64,000 nt of DNA from Erwinia tracheiphila (GCF_021365465.1 NZ_CP089932.1:3038001-3102000), one strand, 5' to 3'; positions 9,821 to 20,200 are shown, counted from the first letter of the stretch. The notes: generated by a model from the letters alone, not told the origin. Numbers and translations: made by a program.

Positions 9821-10732
9821 CTAACGCTGCGGCTGTTGCAGAAAGGTCCAGGCAATAAAACGGCTCTGCTTCTGGCCCTGTGCCATATCCACCGTGCGCA
9901 CTGCGACAGCGCCAGCCTGTTCCAGCGCCCGCCATAAATCAGGCAGGTTTTCCCTGCGTGACACCAGCGAGGTGAACCAGATGCACTGGCGGGCAACGAG
10001 CACACTTTCAGCAATCATCCGGCTGATAAAGGCTTTTTCACCGCCTTCGCACCAGAGTTCATCCTGCTGGCCGCCGAAATTGAGTGGGGCGCGGCTGTCC
10101 AGCCCCAAATTGCGGACTTTACGCTGGCTCCCTTCTCTCGCATCGCTGGCGGAGGCGTGAAACGGCGGGTTGCACATGACCGCGTGATAATGCTCATTTT
10201 TATGAACAATGCCGTTGAATATTGCCTGTGGATCTTTTTGTCGGCGCAGGCGCACCTGACGAGCCAATCCGGGGTTGGCGGCGATAACCGAGGTGGCTGA
10301 ACGCATCGCAGCCTCATTCACTTCGCTGCCTGTGAAACGCCAGCCATATTCATACTGGCCAATCAGCGGATAGATGCAGTTTGCGCCACAGCCAATATCC
10401 AGCACGTTAATGTTGCGTGGCACCTGCGATTTGTTATCTTCTGCAAGCAGATCGGCCAGATAATGAATATAATCAGCACGGCCCGGCACGGGCGGACAAA
10501 GAGAACCATCGGGAAGGGTCCAGTGTGCAATTTGATAGAAATGACGAAGCAGCGCCTGATTCAGCACCCTCACCGCGGCCGGATTGGCAAAGTCCACCGA
10601 CTCATCGCCACAGGCATTGACTGAGACAAATTCCACTAGCGCCGGGTGGCTGGCGATAAGTGCAGCAAAGTCATAGCGACCGCGATGGCGGTTACGGGGA
10701 TGGAGTTGCATTTTTTCGAGGGTGTTTTTCAT
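9821..10732 (-). CDS. rlmF: 23S rRNA (adenine-1618-N6)-methyltransferase RlmF
   Basis: Rossmann-fold SAM-dependent methyltransferase that makes m6A1618 in 23S rRNA. It is 303 residues from the ATG at 10732 ([21 protein letters not shown]), which places the conserved LHPRNRH at the N-terminus as in E. coli. SAM motif [16 protein letters not shown] and catalytic CNPPFH are present. The C-terminal dozen residues of the E. coli protein are missing, probably harmlessly. The frame is open to 10837 but without similarity. It faces the flavin reductase gene with a ~120-base divergent gap. Confidence 0.94.
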   Translation of the reverse strand: MKNTLEKMQLHPRNRHRGRYDFAALIASHPALVEFVSVNACGDESVDFANPAAVRVLNQALLRHFYQIAHWTLPDGSLCPPVPGRADYIHYLADLLAEDNKSQVPRNINVLDIGCGANCIYPLIGQYEYGWRFTGSEVNEAAMRSATSVIAANPGLARQVRLRRQKDPQAIFNGIVHKNEHYHAVMCNPPFHASASDAREGSQRKVRNLGLDSRAPLNFGGQQDELWCEGGEKAFISRMIAESVLVARQCIWFTSLVSRRENLPDLWRALEQAGAVAVRTVDMAQGQKQSRFIAWTFLQQPQR

Positions 10733-10853
10733 GGGCGGCTCTCTTATCGGCAGGCACGTAAGATACCTGCTGCTCAGGCAATCGTAAATCATTGTGACTT
10801 CATCGTGCTCCGGCGGCAAACGCCGGGGTAAATCCACAGGCTCAGGAGCCGCT

Positions 10854-11483
10854 ATGACTTCGTCTCGCTATGTTTATCAACCCCGTCTTGGTCACGGTCT
10901 CCCTCACGATCCGCTAAACGCTATTATTGGCCCGCGGCCAATTGGCTGGATCAGCTCACAGAACGACCGGGGCTGCCGTAATCTGGCTCCCTACAGCTTC
11001 TTCAACTGTTTCAACTATCAGCCACCAATTATCGGTTTCGCCAGCCAGGACTGGAAAGACAGCGTGGCAAACATTGCGCAAACCAAAGAGTTTGTCTGGA
11101 ATCTGTCCACGCGCGATCTGGCAGTGGCGATGAACGAAAGTTCAGCGAGCGTACCTCATGACGAAGACGAGTTTTTACTGGCCGGGGTCACGCCTCTCCC
11201 CGCCAGCCTGATTAATGTCAGCATAGTGGCCGAAAGTCCGGTCAATTTTGAATGCCGTCTGAGCCAGCTTATTCAGTTACAGGATGCGGCTGGCAAGCAA
11301 CTGGATCAATGGCTGGCACTGGGAGAAGTCGTGGTGGTTCACATTGATAACAGCCTGCTTGCAGAAGGAGTGTATCAGACGGCCAGGGCCAGACCGATTC
11401 TGCGTGCCGGTGGCCCCAGCGCCTACTACGGCATCAGCGAAGAACTGCGTTTCGATCTGGTACGCCCCGATGCACGACATTAA
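10854..11483 (+). CDS. Flavin reductase-like (FMN-binding split barrel) protein
   Basis: 209 residues from the ATG at 10854 behind CAGGAGCCGCT. The start [20 protein letters not shown] and the motif GPRPIGWIS belong to the DIM6/NTAB/RutF-type flavin reductase superfamily (COG1853), which binds FMN in a split barrel. [15 protein letters not shown] is also typical. Substrate and partner are unknown. A second gene of this superfamily, now broken, lies at 14370-14901. Soluble and cytosolic, with no signal peptide. Confidence 0.8.
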   Translation: MTSSRYVYQPRLGHGLPHDPLNAIIGPRPIGWISSQNDRGCRNLAPYSFFNCFNYQPPIIGFASQDWKDSVANIAQTKEFVWNLSTRDLAVAMNESSASVPHDEDEFLLAGVTPLPASLINVSIVAESPVNFECRLSQLIQLQDAAGKQLDQWLALGEVVVVHIDNSLLAEGVYQTARARPILRAGGPSAYYGISEELRFDLVRPDARH

Positions 11484-11563
11484 GCAATAATCACTTTTTT
11501 GCCAGGGTTGTACGCGGCTGCACCGGGCTTTTTTGCTATGATGTTCGTTCTTTCAAAACAGTC

Positions 11564-12097
11564 ATGAAGCGATCAATGAAACGAATAGCCATCGATATGG
11601 ATGAAGTCATTGCCGATTTTCATCCCAAAATGCTTGCCACCCTTAACCAACATTTTGGGGGTGAGCTGAACCCTGGCGATCTGAATGTGTTCAGTCTGCA
11701 GGGCCTGCAACCGGAAAAGGTACAGCAGATTCTGGCGCTGATTAGCCACCCGGATTTTTTTGCCGATCTTGCAGTCATGGCCGACAGCCAGAGAGTCATC
11801 AGCGCCCTGAGTGAACGATACGATATCTTTATCACCACCGCTGCCATGGAGATCCCCAGCTCGTTTAACGCCAAGTTTCAGTGGCTACAACAGCATTTCC
11901 CGGCAATAAAACCCGCGAACATCGTCTTTTGCGGCAACAAGGGAATTATCAATGCTGACTATATGATTGACGATAACATTATAAATTTTAAAGATTTTTG
12001 TGGTGAAGGCATCCTTTATTCAGCGCCACACAATCGACACATAACGGGTTATCAGCGGGTGGACAACTGGCAGGATATTGCCAGCCTGCTGCTGTAA
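11564..12097 (+). CDS. 5'(3')-deoxyribonucleotidase-like HAD phosphatase
   Basis: 177 residues. The catalytic motif DMDEVIAD is at the N-terminus, with the later MIDDNIINFKDF region typical of the NT5C (5' nucleotidase, deoxy type C) family. It probably dephosphorylates nucleoside monophosphates in the cytosol. Two in-frame ATGs lie at 11564 and 11576; the second would remove MKRS and cannot be excluded. It stands alone between the flavin reductase and a degraded region. Confidence 0.8.
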   Translation: MKRSMKRIAIDMDEVIADFHPKMLATLNQHFGGELNPGDLNVFSLQGLQPEKVQQILALISHPDFFADLAVMADSQRVISALSERYDIFITTAAMEIPSSFNAKFQWLQQHFPAIKPANIVFCGNKGIINADYMIDDNIINFKDFCGEGILYSAPHNRHITGYQRVDNWQDIASLLL

Positions 12098-13155
12098 TCA
12101 GGCGGTCTCAGAACAGGTTTTCTGCTGGCTTTATCATGTAAAAGCCAGCCTCGTTTATGACGGCAGCGAGGTTAATTATTTGTCGCCTGGTTCGTGTATC
12201 CTTAAACAAACAGATAGCATAAAGCTATCCCGTCCCATCCCCACTCACCGCAAGCGTAATCAGACGTTTTTCCTGCACGCACGGTGCCAGAAAATTCAGG
12301 TAACACGCAGCCTGCCCTTAATGAAACCGCAGATCGATACAAGATATGGTGAGTGGATCATGAGCATCTTCAACGCTAACCAAAGTGGCGATGATCTCTC
12401 TGGCATTCCCGCCAGCCACCAGGGCGATGCAATTTTATGACTGCCCTGATTCGGTGCCAGCACCTGTGGAACAGCAGGTATCTTTTCCTGCGCCCCGCCC
12501 CCGCCTGCGACCCCCTGTCACAGCACGCATTGCTTTTTACCGCCCCAGCTGACTCTGACCGGGACTGGCATAACGGCATCTCGCCGGACTGCCTTTTTAT
12601 AAAATGGTATGCGACGACAAGCTGAAACGCCCTGTGGCAGCTGGTCGATAACACCTGGACGGCGGTTCGGTCTCATCATTTGAACGTAAACATGATAAAG
12701 GAGACTAAATAACTGTTCCAAATACGCGACACCTGAACGAGCTGGTTATAAATTAACCGATTCGTTCAGGTGAATTTAATACCCTGGTATGCCTGCATTC
12801 CATGCCAGTCATGAGGAACGGCTTATATGGCAAGGCCAGATACAAAGTGAAGCACAATCAGGAACGCTTATTTAGTGCCGACTGGCCCTTGCGCTATATC
12901 GCTGGGGGCGCTATCCGAGCCAGCCTGAATGGGACGCGCAGCTGCCGTGGTACTGCTGACCATGCGTCGACTACGGCACGCAGGTTGTGATACTGCAAAC
13001 GATGAAGGGGTGCCATACCACACGCTGCTAACGACAAAATAATCCTGCTGGCACGGCAACTCTCTTTTCATGCCCGTCGACCTGCAATCACTGCCACTTT
13101 CTATGCTATTTTATAACTCTTGTTGTCATCAACAGCCGCCCGAAAAGGAGAGGAT
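12098..13155. other. 1.06-kb degraded region without an intact gene
   Basis: Only short open fragments occur on either strand. A plus-strand stretch at 12437-12625 (reading QHALLFTAPADSDRDWHNG) and another at about 12790-13020 (with RYPSQPEWDAQLPWY in one frame) look protein-like but are interrupted by stops. They are probably remains of one or two lost genes that I cannot name. Adjacent pseudogenes on the 3' side fit a decaying tract. Confidence 0.4.
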
Positions 13156-14327
13156 ATGACCATTCCCGTTTCGCTGATTGAAGAGGCTATCAGCTGGCGC
13201 AGAGCGTTTCATGCTCAACCCGAGCTAGGCTATCAGGAACATGTTACCTCGCGTCGGGTTGCCGAATTGCTGCACAGCTTTGGACTTCAGGTGCATACCG
13301 GGCTGGCCGGAACCGGCGTGGTGGGGGCACTGAAAAACGGTCCCGCCCCAACCATCGGTTTTCGTGCCGACATGGATGCCCTGCCAATCACAGAGCGAAG
13401 TGATGCACCGTGGCGCTCTTCTCAGCCCGGTGTAATGCATGCCTGCGGCCATGACGGCCATATGGCGATGCTGCTGGCTGCAGCCCGCCACCTTACTACC
13501 ACCCGCTGTTTTAGCAGCACCCTGCAGTTTGTATTTCAGCCCGCCGAAGAGAATCTCGGCGGTGCGCAGAAAATGGTGGCTGACAGCCTGTTTGAACGTT
13601 TTCCTATGGATGCCATTTATGGCATCCACAACTGACCGGGGCTGCCAGTTGGCCATCTTGCTGTTAACAGCGGTGCGATGATGGCCTCGCTGGACGCTTT
13701 TTCCATCACCTTACGCGGTAAAAGCTGTCATGCGTCCATGCCGGAGAACGGTGCAGATCCTGTTGTTGCCGCCGCACAGCTGATGCTCGCGCTGCAAACC
13801 ATTCCTGCACGACGCCTGTTTCCGCTGGCTTCTGCGGTGGTCAGCATTACGCAAATTAACGGCGGCGAAGCCATTAACGTTATCCCGGAAGACATGGTGT
13901 TGCGCGGCACGCTTCACTGCCTGCAAAGCGATGTGCGGGTGAAGGTCCGCAAAATGATTGACGAGTTTTTCACCGATCTGACCGCGCCGTTGGGGATCGT
14001 CGGTAATATCACTTACCTGACCGATTACCCGGTAACCTGCAACCACGCCGCAGAAGCAGAAAAGGTCAAAAACTGCGCACTGGCACTGTTGCCTGCCGGG
14101 CAGGTCCACTGGGAAGTTAATCCCTCTATGGCCTCAGAGGACTTTGCCTGTATGCTGGAAGCCTGCCATGGTGCTTATTTCTGGATAGTGCCGATAGCAC
14201 AACCCCTTCCCGCCCGCTGCATAATGCCTATTACGATTTTAATGATGACATTATCGCAGAAGGCGTGGCCTTGTGGACAGGGCTGGCAGAACAGTTGTTA
14301 CCTCTGAAACAAGCACCTCAGCCATGA
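13156..14327 (+). pseudogene. M20-family amidohydrolase/peptidase (hippurate hydrolase-like), broken
   Basis: Starts at 13156 behind AAAAGGAGAGGAT. The metal-site motifs FRADMDALP and HACGHDGHMAM and the Glu of PAEENLGGAQKM mark an M20D metallo-amidohydrolase (HipO/AbgB type). A TGA at 13633-13635 replaces the Trp of IHNWPGLPVG. After that the same frame continues to about 14190. There a frameshift switches to the frame encoding SADSTTPSRPLHNAYYDFND and the natural stop at 14325-14327. Without readthrough and frameshifting the gene cannot make an enzyme. Confidence 0.88.
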
Positions 14328-14369
14328 CGCGGCGAAAACATCACAGTATGAAATTGCAGGGATAACGCA

Positions 14370-14901
14370 ATGAAGCAGCATTGCCCCGGTAGAACCAGAA
14401 AAAGCGTAGCGTCTGATCAACCACGGCCCCACTATTTTACTTTCCGCACGGCACGATGGCTGTGACAATGTGATGGCCGCTGCCTGGGCCAGCGGACTGG
14501 ATTTCTCTCCGCCGAAACTCACCATGGTGATCGATAAAATCTCCAAAACCCGCCAGCTGGTTGAGGCCAGCGGTATGTTTGTTATTCAGGTGCGCCAGAC
14601 AAGCTGACCGACTGCGGCGTGAAGCTGTTCAGTTTTGACAGTTTTGACTTGCCCTTTGTCGGCGGCTGCACGGCACGGCTGGCCTGCTGATTGCGGAACC
14701 CACAATCAGCAGGTGCACGACCTTTTTATTGGCGAGGTGTTGGGTGCCTGGGCAGATACTCGCGTGTTCAGCGGCGGCCACTGGCATTTTGAACGCACGG
14801 CCCCGCCGCTGCGCAGCCTGCACTATGTGGCAGGCGGGCAATTTTATGCCACGGATGAATCGGTGAACGTGCTGACGGTTTCTGAGGAAAAATTGAAATA
14901 A
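14370..14901 (+). pseudogene. Flavin reductase-family gene, broken
   Basis: Reads MKQHCPGRTRK and, in another frame, PVEPEKA-stop-RLINHGPTILLSARHDG, then GCDNVMAAAWASGLDF, typical of flavin reductase-like split-barrel proteins. More stops follow SGMFVIQVRQTS. The C-terminal half is recovered in a different frame (VLGAWADTRVFSGGHW...SLHYVAGGQFYA) up to the stop at 14899-14901. At least two frameshifts and one nonsense codon are needed. It belongs to the same superfamily as the intact gene at 10854-11483. Confidence 0.8.
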
Positions 14902-15025
14902 GCCGCGCGGAAAAGGCGTAAGCGGCGGCACCCTGTGGACCACAACGCGCCAGCGGTAAGGTAGAGAAAACATAAGGTGCAGCCCTTTCGGCGCTACACT
15001 TCTTCACGCCGCTTTAAGCACAGGT

Positions 15026-15997
15026 TTAATACCCCTGTGCCGACAGCATTGCCAACCCTGCTTCCACGCTTTGTACAAGGCCAGTGGACATGTAGCAACA
15101 GGCAATCTGCAAACGCAACGACTGAGGGACAGCCACCTCATGTCGCAGGCAGCGGGTAATCCATGCAGCGGTGGTCTGCGCATCTTTTGCTTCTGGCAAG
15201 CCGTCCGGGGGCAGAGTATCATCGGGCTGACGTGCCAGCAGAACCTGCGGTTCCGCACCAGCAATCAGACTAATGGAAGGACAGCGCTGCGGGCTGGCGT
15301 AAACCTCCCCCTCCGTACCGTTCAGCAGCAACGCCCGCCCACCAATACGCCGAAAGAACGCGCCTACGCGAGGAATATATTCGGGGTGAGACACGCAGGA
15401 AAGGCGCAGTGCTGCATCTTCTGCGAAGGGCGTAAGCAGTTTCGCCAGAGTGTGCGCACTGTTGCGCACCCCCATGCGCCAGCGCAGAGCCAGCTGTTTT
15501 TCCAGCGGCGGACAAAGTGAACCAACCGGGATAAACACCAGCTCACCGCGTTCAAGCCGGGCCTGTGCTTCTTCTGCAAAGGTCACCGGCGGTATACTGA
15601 GTTCAGCAAAAATCGTTTCGCTGGTCACCCGCGTGGGATCGTCACTGACGCCATGCACCAGCACCGGAAAACCTGATGTCGACAGCAGCAGCGCCAGCAG
15701 CGGAGTCAGATTTCCCTGCTTGCGCGCACCATTGTAACTGGGGATAACAATCGGCATTGGCAAACCAACAGGCGGGGTGAGCTGCAACACCCGTTCCTGC
15801 ATCGCCTGGTAAAATCCCGGCATCTCCTCTTCCCCTTCGCCTTTTATGCGCAGAGCAATCAGGATGCTGCCCATTTCAAGTTCGGGGACGGCACCGTCCA
15901 GCAGGCAATGATAAAGCTGGTATGCGGTGTTGATATCCAGATCGCGTGCGTGATTTTTTCCGCGCCCGACTTCTTTGATAATTTTTTTGTATTCCAT
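15026..15997 (-). CDS. ybiB: YbiB, TrpD2-family nucleic-acid-binding protein
   Basis: 323 residues from the second of two tandem ATGs (15997; the first is 16000). It has the anthranilate-phosphoribosyltransferase fold, but the E. coli homologue binds nucleic acid rather than acting in tryptophan synthesis. Conserved blocks are IIKEVGRGKNHARDLD, PIVIPSYNGARKQGN and GVRNSAHTLAKLLTPF. It begins about 30 bases after the dinG stop on the same strand, so the two are probably co-transcribed and SOS-induced, as reported for E. coli. Confidence 0.93.
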   Translation of the reverse strand: MEYKKIIKEVGRGKNHARDLDINTAYQLYHCLLDGAVPELEMGSILIALRIKGEGEEEMPGFYQAMQERVLQLTPPVGLPMPIVIPSYNGARKQGNLTPLLALLLSTSGFPVLVHGVSDDPTRVTSETIFAELSIPPVTFAEEAQARLERGELVFIPVGSLCPPLEKQLALRWRMGVRNSAHTLAKLLTPFAEDAALRLSCVSHPEYIPRVGAFFRRIGGRALLLNGTEGEVYASPQRCPSISLIAGAEPQVLLARQPDDTLPPDGLPEAKDAQTTAAWITRCLRHEVAVPQSLRLQIACCYMSTGLVQSVEAGLAMLSAQGY

Positions 15998-16029
15998 CAT
16001 CTTACTCAGTTAGAAAATGCGTGACGGGT

Positions 16030-18195
16030 TTAGCGTCGTCGTTTCGTCGCAACTTTTTTTACTGCTGCAGCCTCTGACGCGACAGGCAGCTCGCCTTCCG
16101 GCAGCAGTGGCTGCTCGATGGGAAACACTGGCAGCGCACCCAGCAGCCTTGCGCCATAACCTTTGCTCAGTAAACGCCGATCATAAATCACTATTTCACC
16201 ATAACATTCGTTGCTACGAATCAGCCTGCCGACCTGCTGAATCAAATTGAAAGAGGCGCTCGGCAGGCTTTGCACCTCAAAAGGATAGCGCTTCAGGCTT
16301 TTCAGCCATTCACCTTCGGTCAAAATCACCGGACTGTCCACCGGCGGAAAAGCAATTTTATGGATATGCACCTGCGAGAGCAGCTCACCTTTTAAATCCA
16401 GGCCTTCCGCAAAAGACTGAAGCCCTACCAGAATACTGGTTTCGCCCTGCTCCACCCTTTTTCGGTGCAGCACGATCAGCGCAGAGCGCGGCTTATCTCC
16501 CTGCACCAGCATAGCCAACCGCAGTTCGGGCAGGTAAGCGATAAACTGCTGCATCGCCCGACCGCTGGCAAACAGCACCAGAATACCTTTATGCGCCGCC
16601 ATTCGCATTTGCGCACGAAAAAAATGTGCCATTTCAGCAAGATGAGAAGATTCACTTGCCAGTATTGGTTCATAACGCATCTGCGGAATAATCAGTTTGC
16701 CCTGTTTGATATGATTAAAAGGGGAATCCAGCGCCACAAAGCGATCCCCTGCTTTTTCACTCAGCCCGGACATTTCCTGCAGATGCTGGAAGCTGCTCAG
16801 GGAACGCAGCGTGGCCGAGGTCAGTACCACATGGGGGATTTTACGCCACAGCAGTTTTTCCAGCTGTTCGCTGACGCGGATCCCCGCGCAGTGTAAAGTC
16901 AGATGTTCCATTCCCTCCCGCATATCCCGTTTGACCCATTTGGAAACGGGTGCCCCAGAGGCCTGCTCCAGCGCCGCCAGTCGCCACAGCTTACTGCTGG
17001 CCTCAAACCAGCCTAAAGCACGGTTCATCTGTTGTAACAGCGTACGGTGCAGTCGGACCACGTCGAACTGACCGGACTTATCGCTCAGATCGTTAACCAG
17101 CGCTTCCGCCAAGCCGCGCAGCGCGTCAAAGTATTTGAACAAGGTGCCGCACAGCGGCTGTACCGCCTCCGGCAGTCGCCCCATTTCAAAGCGATGTTCC
17201 CCTTCCTGGTGCCCCGGCGGCAGAAGCTGTATAAGGATCTGCGACAGCTGCTGCATCTGTTCATGTACATCATCACAGTGCGCCTTTAGTCGCTCAGGCT
17301 GACTCAAGCCTGGGGGCCTTTTGGGCCGGAACTGCGCCATACACTGCTCCACCAGTTTAGCGAACAGATCCAGCTGGACGCCGATCCAGCCCGGGGTGAT
17401 CTCCCCGCTGACCTCAAGGGCATCCCGCGCCACATCAGGCAGGTGATGCCCTTCATCCACCACCAGCAACAAATTTTTAGCCGGGGGCAGCACCGAGTCC
17501 GTTTCCAGCGCAGCCATCACCAGCGCATGATTAGCTACCACCACATCAGCCTGTTCAATTTCACGCCGCGCCACAAAGAACGGGCATTCACGAAACCAGT
17601 GACAGTTGCTGCCAAGACAGTTGGCTTTGTCGGTGCTGAGGCGCTGCCAGAGCGAATCTTCTATCGTCTCTTCGCAGTGATCGCGCAGACCATCCCACTG
17701 GTAACGATTGAGATCCTCTTCCAGACGCGTGCACCGCGCCCGTTCATCCTTGCTGGCCGTCATCGTGTCATCAAGAAACAGCAGGAAAACACCCTGTTTT
17801 TCTTCGTCCTTTGCCAGTGCGGAAAGGTTGCGTGGGCAAATATAGCGCCCACGACCAAAGGCAGCGGTAAAGCGTAAGTCAGGAATAATCTTCTGCAGCA
17901 GCGGCAGATCCTTGCGGTAAATCTGATCCTGCAATGCCACATTGGCGGTACTGACCACCAGCGGCTTTTCTTCAGCACGACAGACCGCAATGCCGGGAAT
18001 CAGATAGGAGAGCGTTTTACCCACGCCAGTGGGTGCCTCAATCGCCAGATGGCGCCCCGCGTCCCCTGCCAGGGTTTTTGTCACTTCAGCAATCATCTGC
18101 CGCTGCGGTGAACGGGAAATAAAATCCGGGATCTGCTGCTGAAGAGCTTTGTACCAGCCAGCAATTTGCGCTTTCAACGCAGTATTCAGCGCCAT
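16030..18195 (-). CDS. dinG: ATP-dependent DNA helicase DinG
   Basis: 721 residues from the ATG at 18195 (MALNTALKAQ, matching the E. coli start); an in-frame ATG three codons upstream is less likely. It is an SF2 iron-sulfur helicase of the XPD/DinG family that removes R-loops and helps forks through transcribed DNA. Walker A is EAPTGVGKTLSYL, Walker B is VVDEGHHLPD, and the Fe-S cysteines include CLGSNC and ECPFF. The C-terminal motif VI region reads NLIQQVGRLIRS. A LexA-like box lies directly upstream. It leads an operon with ybiB. Confidence 0.96.
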   Translation of the reverse strand: MALNTALKAQIAGWYKALQQQIPDFISRSPQRQMIAEVTKTLAGDAGRHLAIEAPTGVGKTLSYLIPGIAVCRAEEKPLVVSTANVALQDQIYRKDLPLLQKIIPDLRFTAAFGRGRYICPRNLSALAKDEEKQGVFLLFLDDTMTASKDERARCTRLEEDLNRYQWDGLRDHCEETIEDSLWQRLSTDKANCLGSNCHWFRECPFFVARREIEQADVVVANHALVMAALETDSVLPPAKNLLLVVDEGHHLPDVARDALEVSGEITPGWIGVQLDLFAKLVEQCMAQFRPKRPPGLSQPERLKAHCDDVHEQMQQLSQILIQLLPPGHQEGEHRFEMGRLPEAVQPLCGTLFKYFDALRGLAEALVNDLSDKSGQFDVVRLHRTLLQQMNRALGWFEASSKLWRLAALEQASGAPVSKWVKRDMREGMEHLTLHCAGIRVSEQLEKLLWRKIPHVVLTSATLRSLSSFQHLQEMSGLSEKAGDRFVALDSPFNHIKQGKLIIPQMRYEPILASESSHLAEMAHFFRAQMRMAAHKGILVLFASGRAMQQFIAYLPELRLAMLVQGDKPRSALIVLHRKRVEQGETSILVGLQSFAEGLDLKGELLSQVHIHKIAFPPVDSPVILTEGEWLKSLKRYPFEVQSLPSASFNLIQQVGRLIRSNECYGEIVIYDRRLLSKGYGARLLGALPVFPIEQPLLPEGELPVASEAAAVKKVATKRRR

Positions 18196-18220
18196 ACAAA
18201 CCACTTTTCACTAAAATGGT

Positions 18221-18236
18221 TTGTATTTTTACACAG
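18221..18236. promoter_or_regulatory. LexA (SOS) box of dinG
   Basis: TTGT-ATTTTTAC-ACAG matches the LexA consensus CTGT-N8-ACAG at seven of eight fixed positions, centred about 30 bases upstream of the dinG start. E. coli dinG is a classic SOS gene. Binding is inferred. Confidence 0.78.
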
Positions 18237-18687
18237 TATCTGGTCGACGTCAGCCTGTTACGTGTAATCTTTCGGGCTGATTCGCAATTTAGCCATAACG
18301 CAAAATACACAACTCAGCGTTTAACCATTGCGCTTAACAGAAATAACCAGAGCCTGCGGGGCTAATGCAGCTAACCACCGTTTTACTGGTTGCAAAATGG
18401 GGACAGTGTCACTTATATCGTTCCGAAAAGAATTGGCCAACAGCGTCATTACACCCAATCAGGCACACACCCAGCCACAGCGGTCAACCGGAGAGACAGC
18501 AGGCAATACAGACAGATATCACTGTGGTTAAATAAGCCATCAGAATTGGAAAAGCCGGCGCATGGGCCATTCTGCCGGGGCTGGTTTCATCCTGCCGCAG
18601 CGAACAGCATCGGAAGCAGCAGACCGCGCTCACAGAAATCACTGCGTTCAGGTCAGCAGTTGAAAGGGGCGCTGCCCGCTACAGTAA
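18237..18687. other. Gene-free interval between dinG and the OmpX-like gene
   Basis: About 450 bases with only short ORFs that lack ribosome sites and resemble nothing known to me. It lies close to the point where E. coli 18-minute gene order stops, so it may contain a rearrangement scar. Confidence 0.4.
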
Positions 18688-19263
18688 TCAGAAGGAATAT
18701 CCCATGCCGATAGTAAATCCGCTCATTGTGTAGTTCTTGCCCTGAATTTTTCCCCGGGTACCTTCGTAACCGAGATCGACAACCAGATAATCAACCGGGT
18801 TAATTTGCAGCCCTCCACCCCAGGCGAAATTGGTGGTGTGCTTCATCATGTAGAGATTATCGTCTCCGGCATAGGGACGCCTGAGCGAATCATCTCGTAA
18901 AGGCGAATAGCTTACCTGAGCATTATTCACCCCGACCAGACCATAGAGACTAACGTGACGATTGATACGGTAAGCCGGACCAACCAACATGCTGGTGGTT
19001 TTCACCCGGACACTGTTTTTAACCACAACACCATTGCTGCTGGTGGCATCGTAAGGATCGCTGCCTGAAACAAAACTAAAAGAGCTAATCAGACCGTATC
19101 TTTCATCGAATTCATAGCGGTATTTCAGGTTAATACCCGCAAAATGGTTAAATCCACTCACTTCCTGATAAGCATAACCCGCGGAAAGGGAATGGGTTTC
19201 CGCCTGTGCGAATCCCGAGAGCAAAGCGGCAACCAGCGCCGCCACTGAAAGCGTCTTCAACAT
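18688..19263 (-). CDS. Ail/OmpX-like outer-membrane beta-barrel protein
   Basis: 191 residues. The signal peptide MLKTLSVAALVAALLSGFAQA is followed by ETHSLSAGYAYQEVSGFNHF, and the barrel ends in GMGYSF with the terminal Phe used by the BAM machinery. LKYRYEFDERYGLISSFSF and GPAYRINRHVSLYGLVG are hallmark Ail/Lom/OmpX repeats. The start at 19263 sits behind AAGGATATTGCAT. Members of this family (Ail, Rck, PagC) help resist complement or adhere to hosts; that role is not shown here. It is far more divergent than the ompX at 774-1286. Confidence 0.87.
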   Translation of the reverse strand: MLKTLSVAALVAALLSGFAQAETHSLSAGYAYQEVSGFNHFAGINLKYRYEFDERYGLISSFSFVSGSDPYDATSSNGVVVKNSVRVKTTSMLVGPAYRINRHVSLYGLVGVNNAQVSYSPLRDDSLRRPYAGDDNLYMMKHTTNFAWGGGLQINPVDYLVVDLGYEGTRGKIQGKNYTMSGFTIGMGYSF

Positions 19264-19503
19264 ATGCAATATCCTTATTCGTTCATCCATTCCTTCGGAC
19301 TGCATTCAGCCCGAAATCTACCCGCCAGCACGTTAAACGCCGCGCGGGAACTTTAGGGAAGATACCTGCTTAACACAATGGCTTCCGGGCACTTTTCAGA
19401 CAACAGCCCGCAACAGTAAACACCTCAAGCACACCGGGCCAGCTCCTCTTCTCACACCATGTCAATCGGGTCTTGTCACACATCACAGGGCAGAAACACG
19501 CTG

Positions 19504-20022
19504 TTACATTACCGTTGTTACATCAAGTTTACCTTCCGTCGAACGCACAAAATCGGAAATGGTGCCGCTAATCTGCCATCTCTCACGCAGATAAAGCTGC
19601 TCTGCCACATCACCGCGACGCGTGTCCAGTACCAGCAACGTTCTGCCCGCTTCTTTCGCCAGGGTTTCAGCCTGCGCTGGCAGCGCACTGACAATGCCCT
19701 GCAGCCGGGCGTCAGTATGGGCCAGCAATTTTGCAATTTCAGCACGGTGCTGCCCGTTTGACATCATACCCAGAACCACTATCACCGTGCCTACCACAGC
19801 GCCATCCTGACGGGCAACCAACAGTTTTTTATCACCACTGGCAAGACCGTCGACAACACTTAGCCAGAAACGGCTCATGAGCTGTGGGTCCATGCTGATA
19901 AACCCAACGCTGGCATCCTGCGCCATGCAGACACTGAGTACGTGGATCAGGGAAGGTAATTCGGCCTTTGCTTCATCAGCATTCAGACACTGGCAGGAAA
20001 GGTGCGCATTTTTTTGCCTCAT
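19504..20022 (-). CDS. GNAT-family N-acetyltransferase
   Basis: 172 residues from the ATG at 20022 (a GTG lies one codon earlier). The acetyl-CoA region reads HRAEIAKLLAHTDARLQGI and is followed by GRTLLVLDTRRGDVAEQLY, a strong GNAT signature close to aminoglycoside/amine acetyltransferase-like proteins. The pyrophosphate loop is altered: the usual Q/R-x-x-G-x-G/A reads RLQGIV, so activity may be reduced. Substrate unknown. It is divergent from the mlrA-like gene, with a 180-base gap holding the TTGTACA repeats. Confidence 0.75.
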   Translation of the reverse strand: MRQKNAHLSCQCLNADEAKAELPSLIHVLSVCMAQDASVGFISMDPQLMSRFWLSVVDGLASGDKKLLVARQDGAVVGTVIVVLGMMSNGQHRAEIAKLLAHTDARLQGIVSALPAQAETLAKEAGRTLLVLDTRRGDVAEQLYLRERWQISGTISDFVRSTEGKLDVTTVM

Positions 20023-20121
20023 CACAACTGATAAAATGTGGAGCGGAAACGGGGATTGTGACTACTGGATGCAACACCCTAGAATGATTGAGTTATATCC
20101 TGAAATACCGCGACTGATAAA

Positions 20122-20147
20122 TTGTACAAAAAAATAATAGTTGTACA
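20122..20147 (+). promoter_or_regulatory. MlrA-box-like repeat upstream of the MerR regulator gene
   Basis: AAATTGTACA at 20119-20128 and TTGTACA at 20141-20147 are separated by 12 bases. The E. coli MlrA box is recalled as AATTGTACA-N12-TGTACAATT; here the TGTACA-to-TGTACA gap is 13. LitR-type MerR regulators bind similar TGTACA pairs. Its location 54 bases upstream of the regulator suggests autoregulation and control of the whole operon. Inference. Confidence 0.6.
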
Positions 20148-20200
20148 CCTTAGCAGAGTCCGCTACGGTTAAATAAGAAAAGTAAGTTCAGAGGATTTTC

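Noticed and set aside
12078..12440. 120-codon ORF after the nucleotidase gene
   Set aside because: Overlaps the end of the nucleotidase gene and has no protein-like composition or ribosome site.
18328..18713. Plus-strand ORFs upstream of the Ail-like gene
   Set aside because: No ribosome sites and no similarity; they run antisense into the Ail-like gene.
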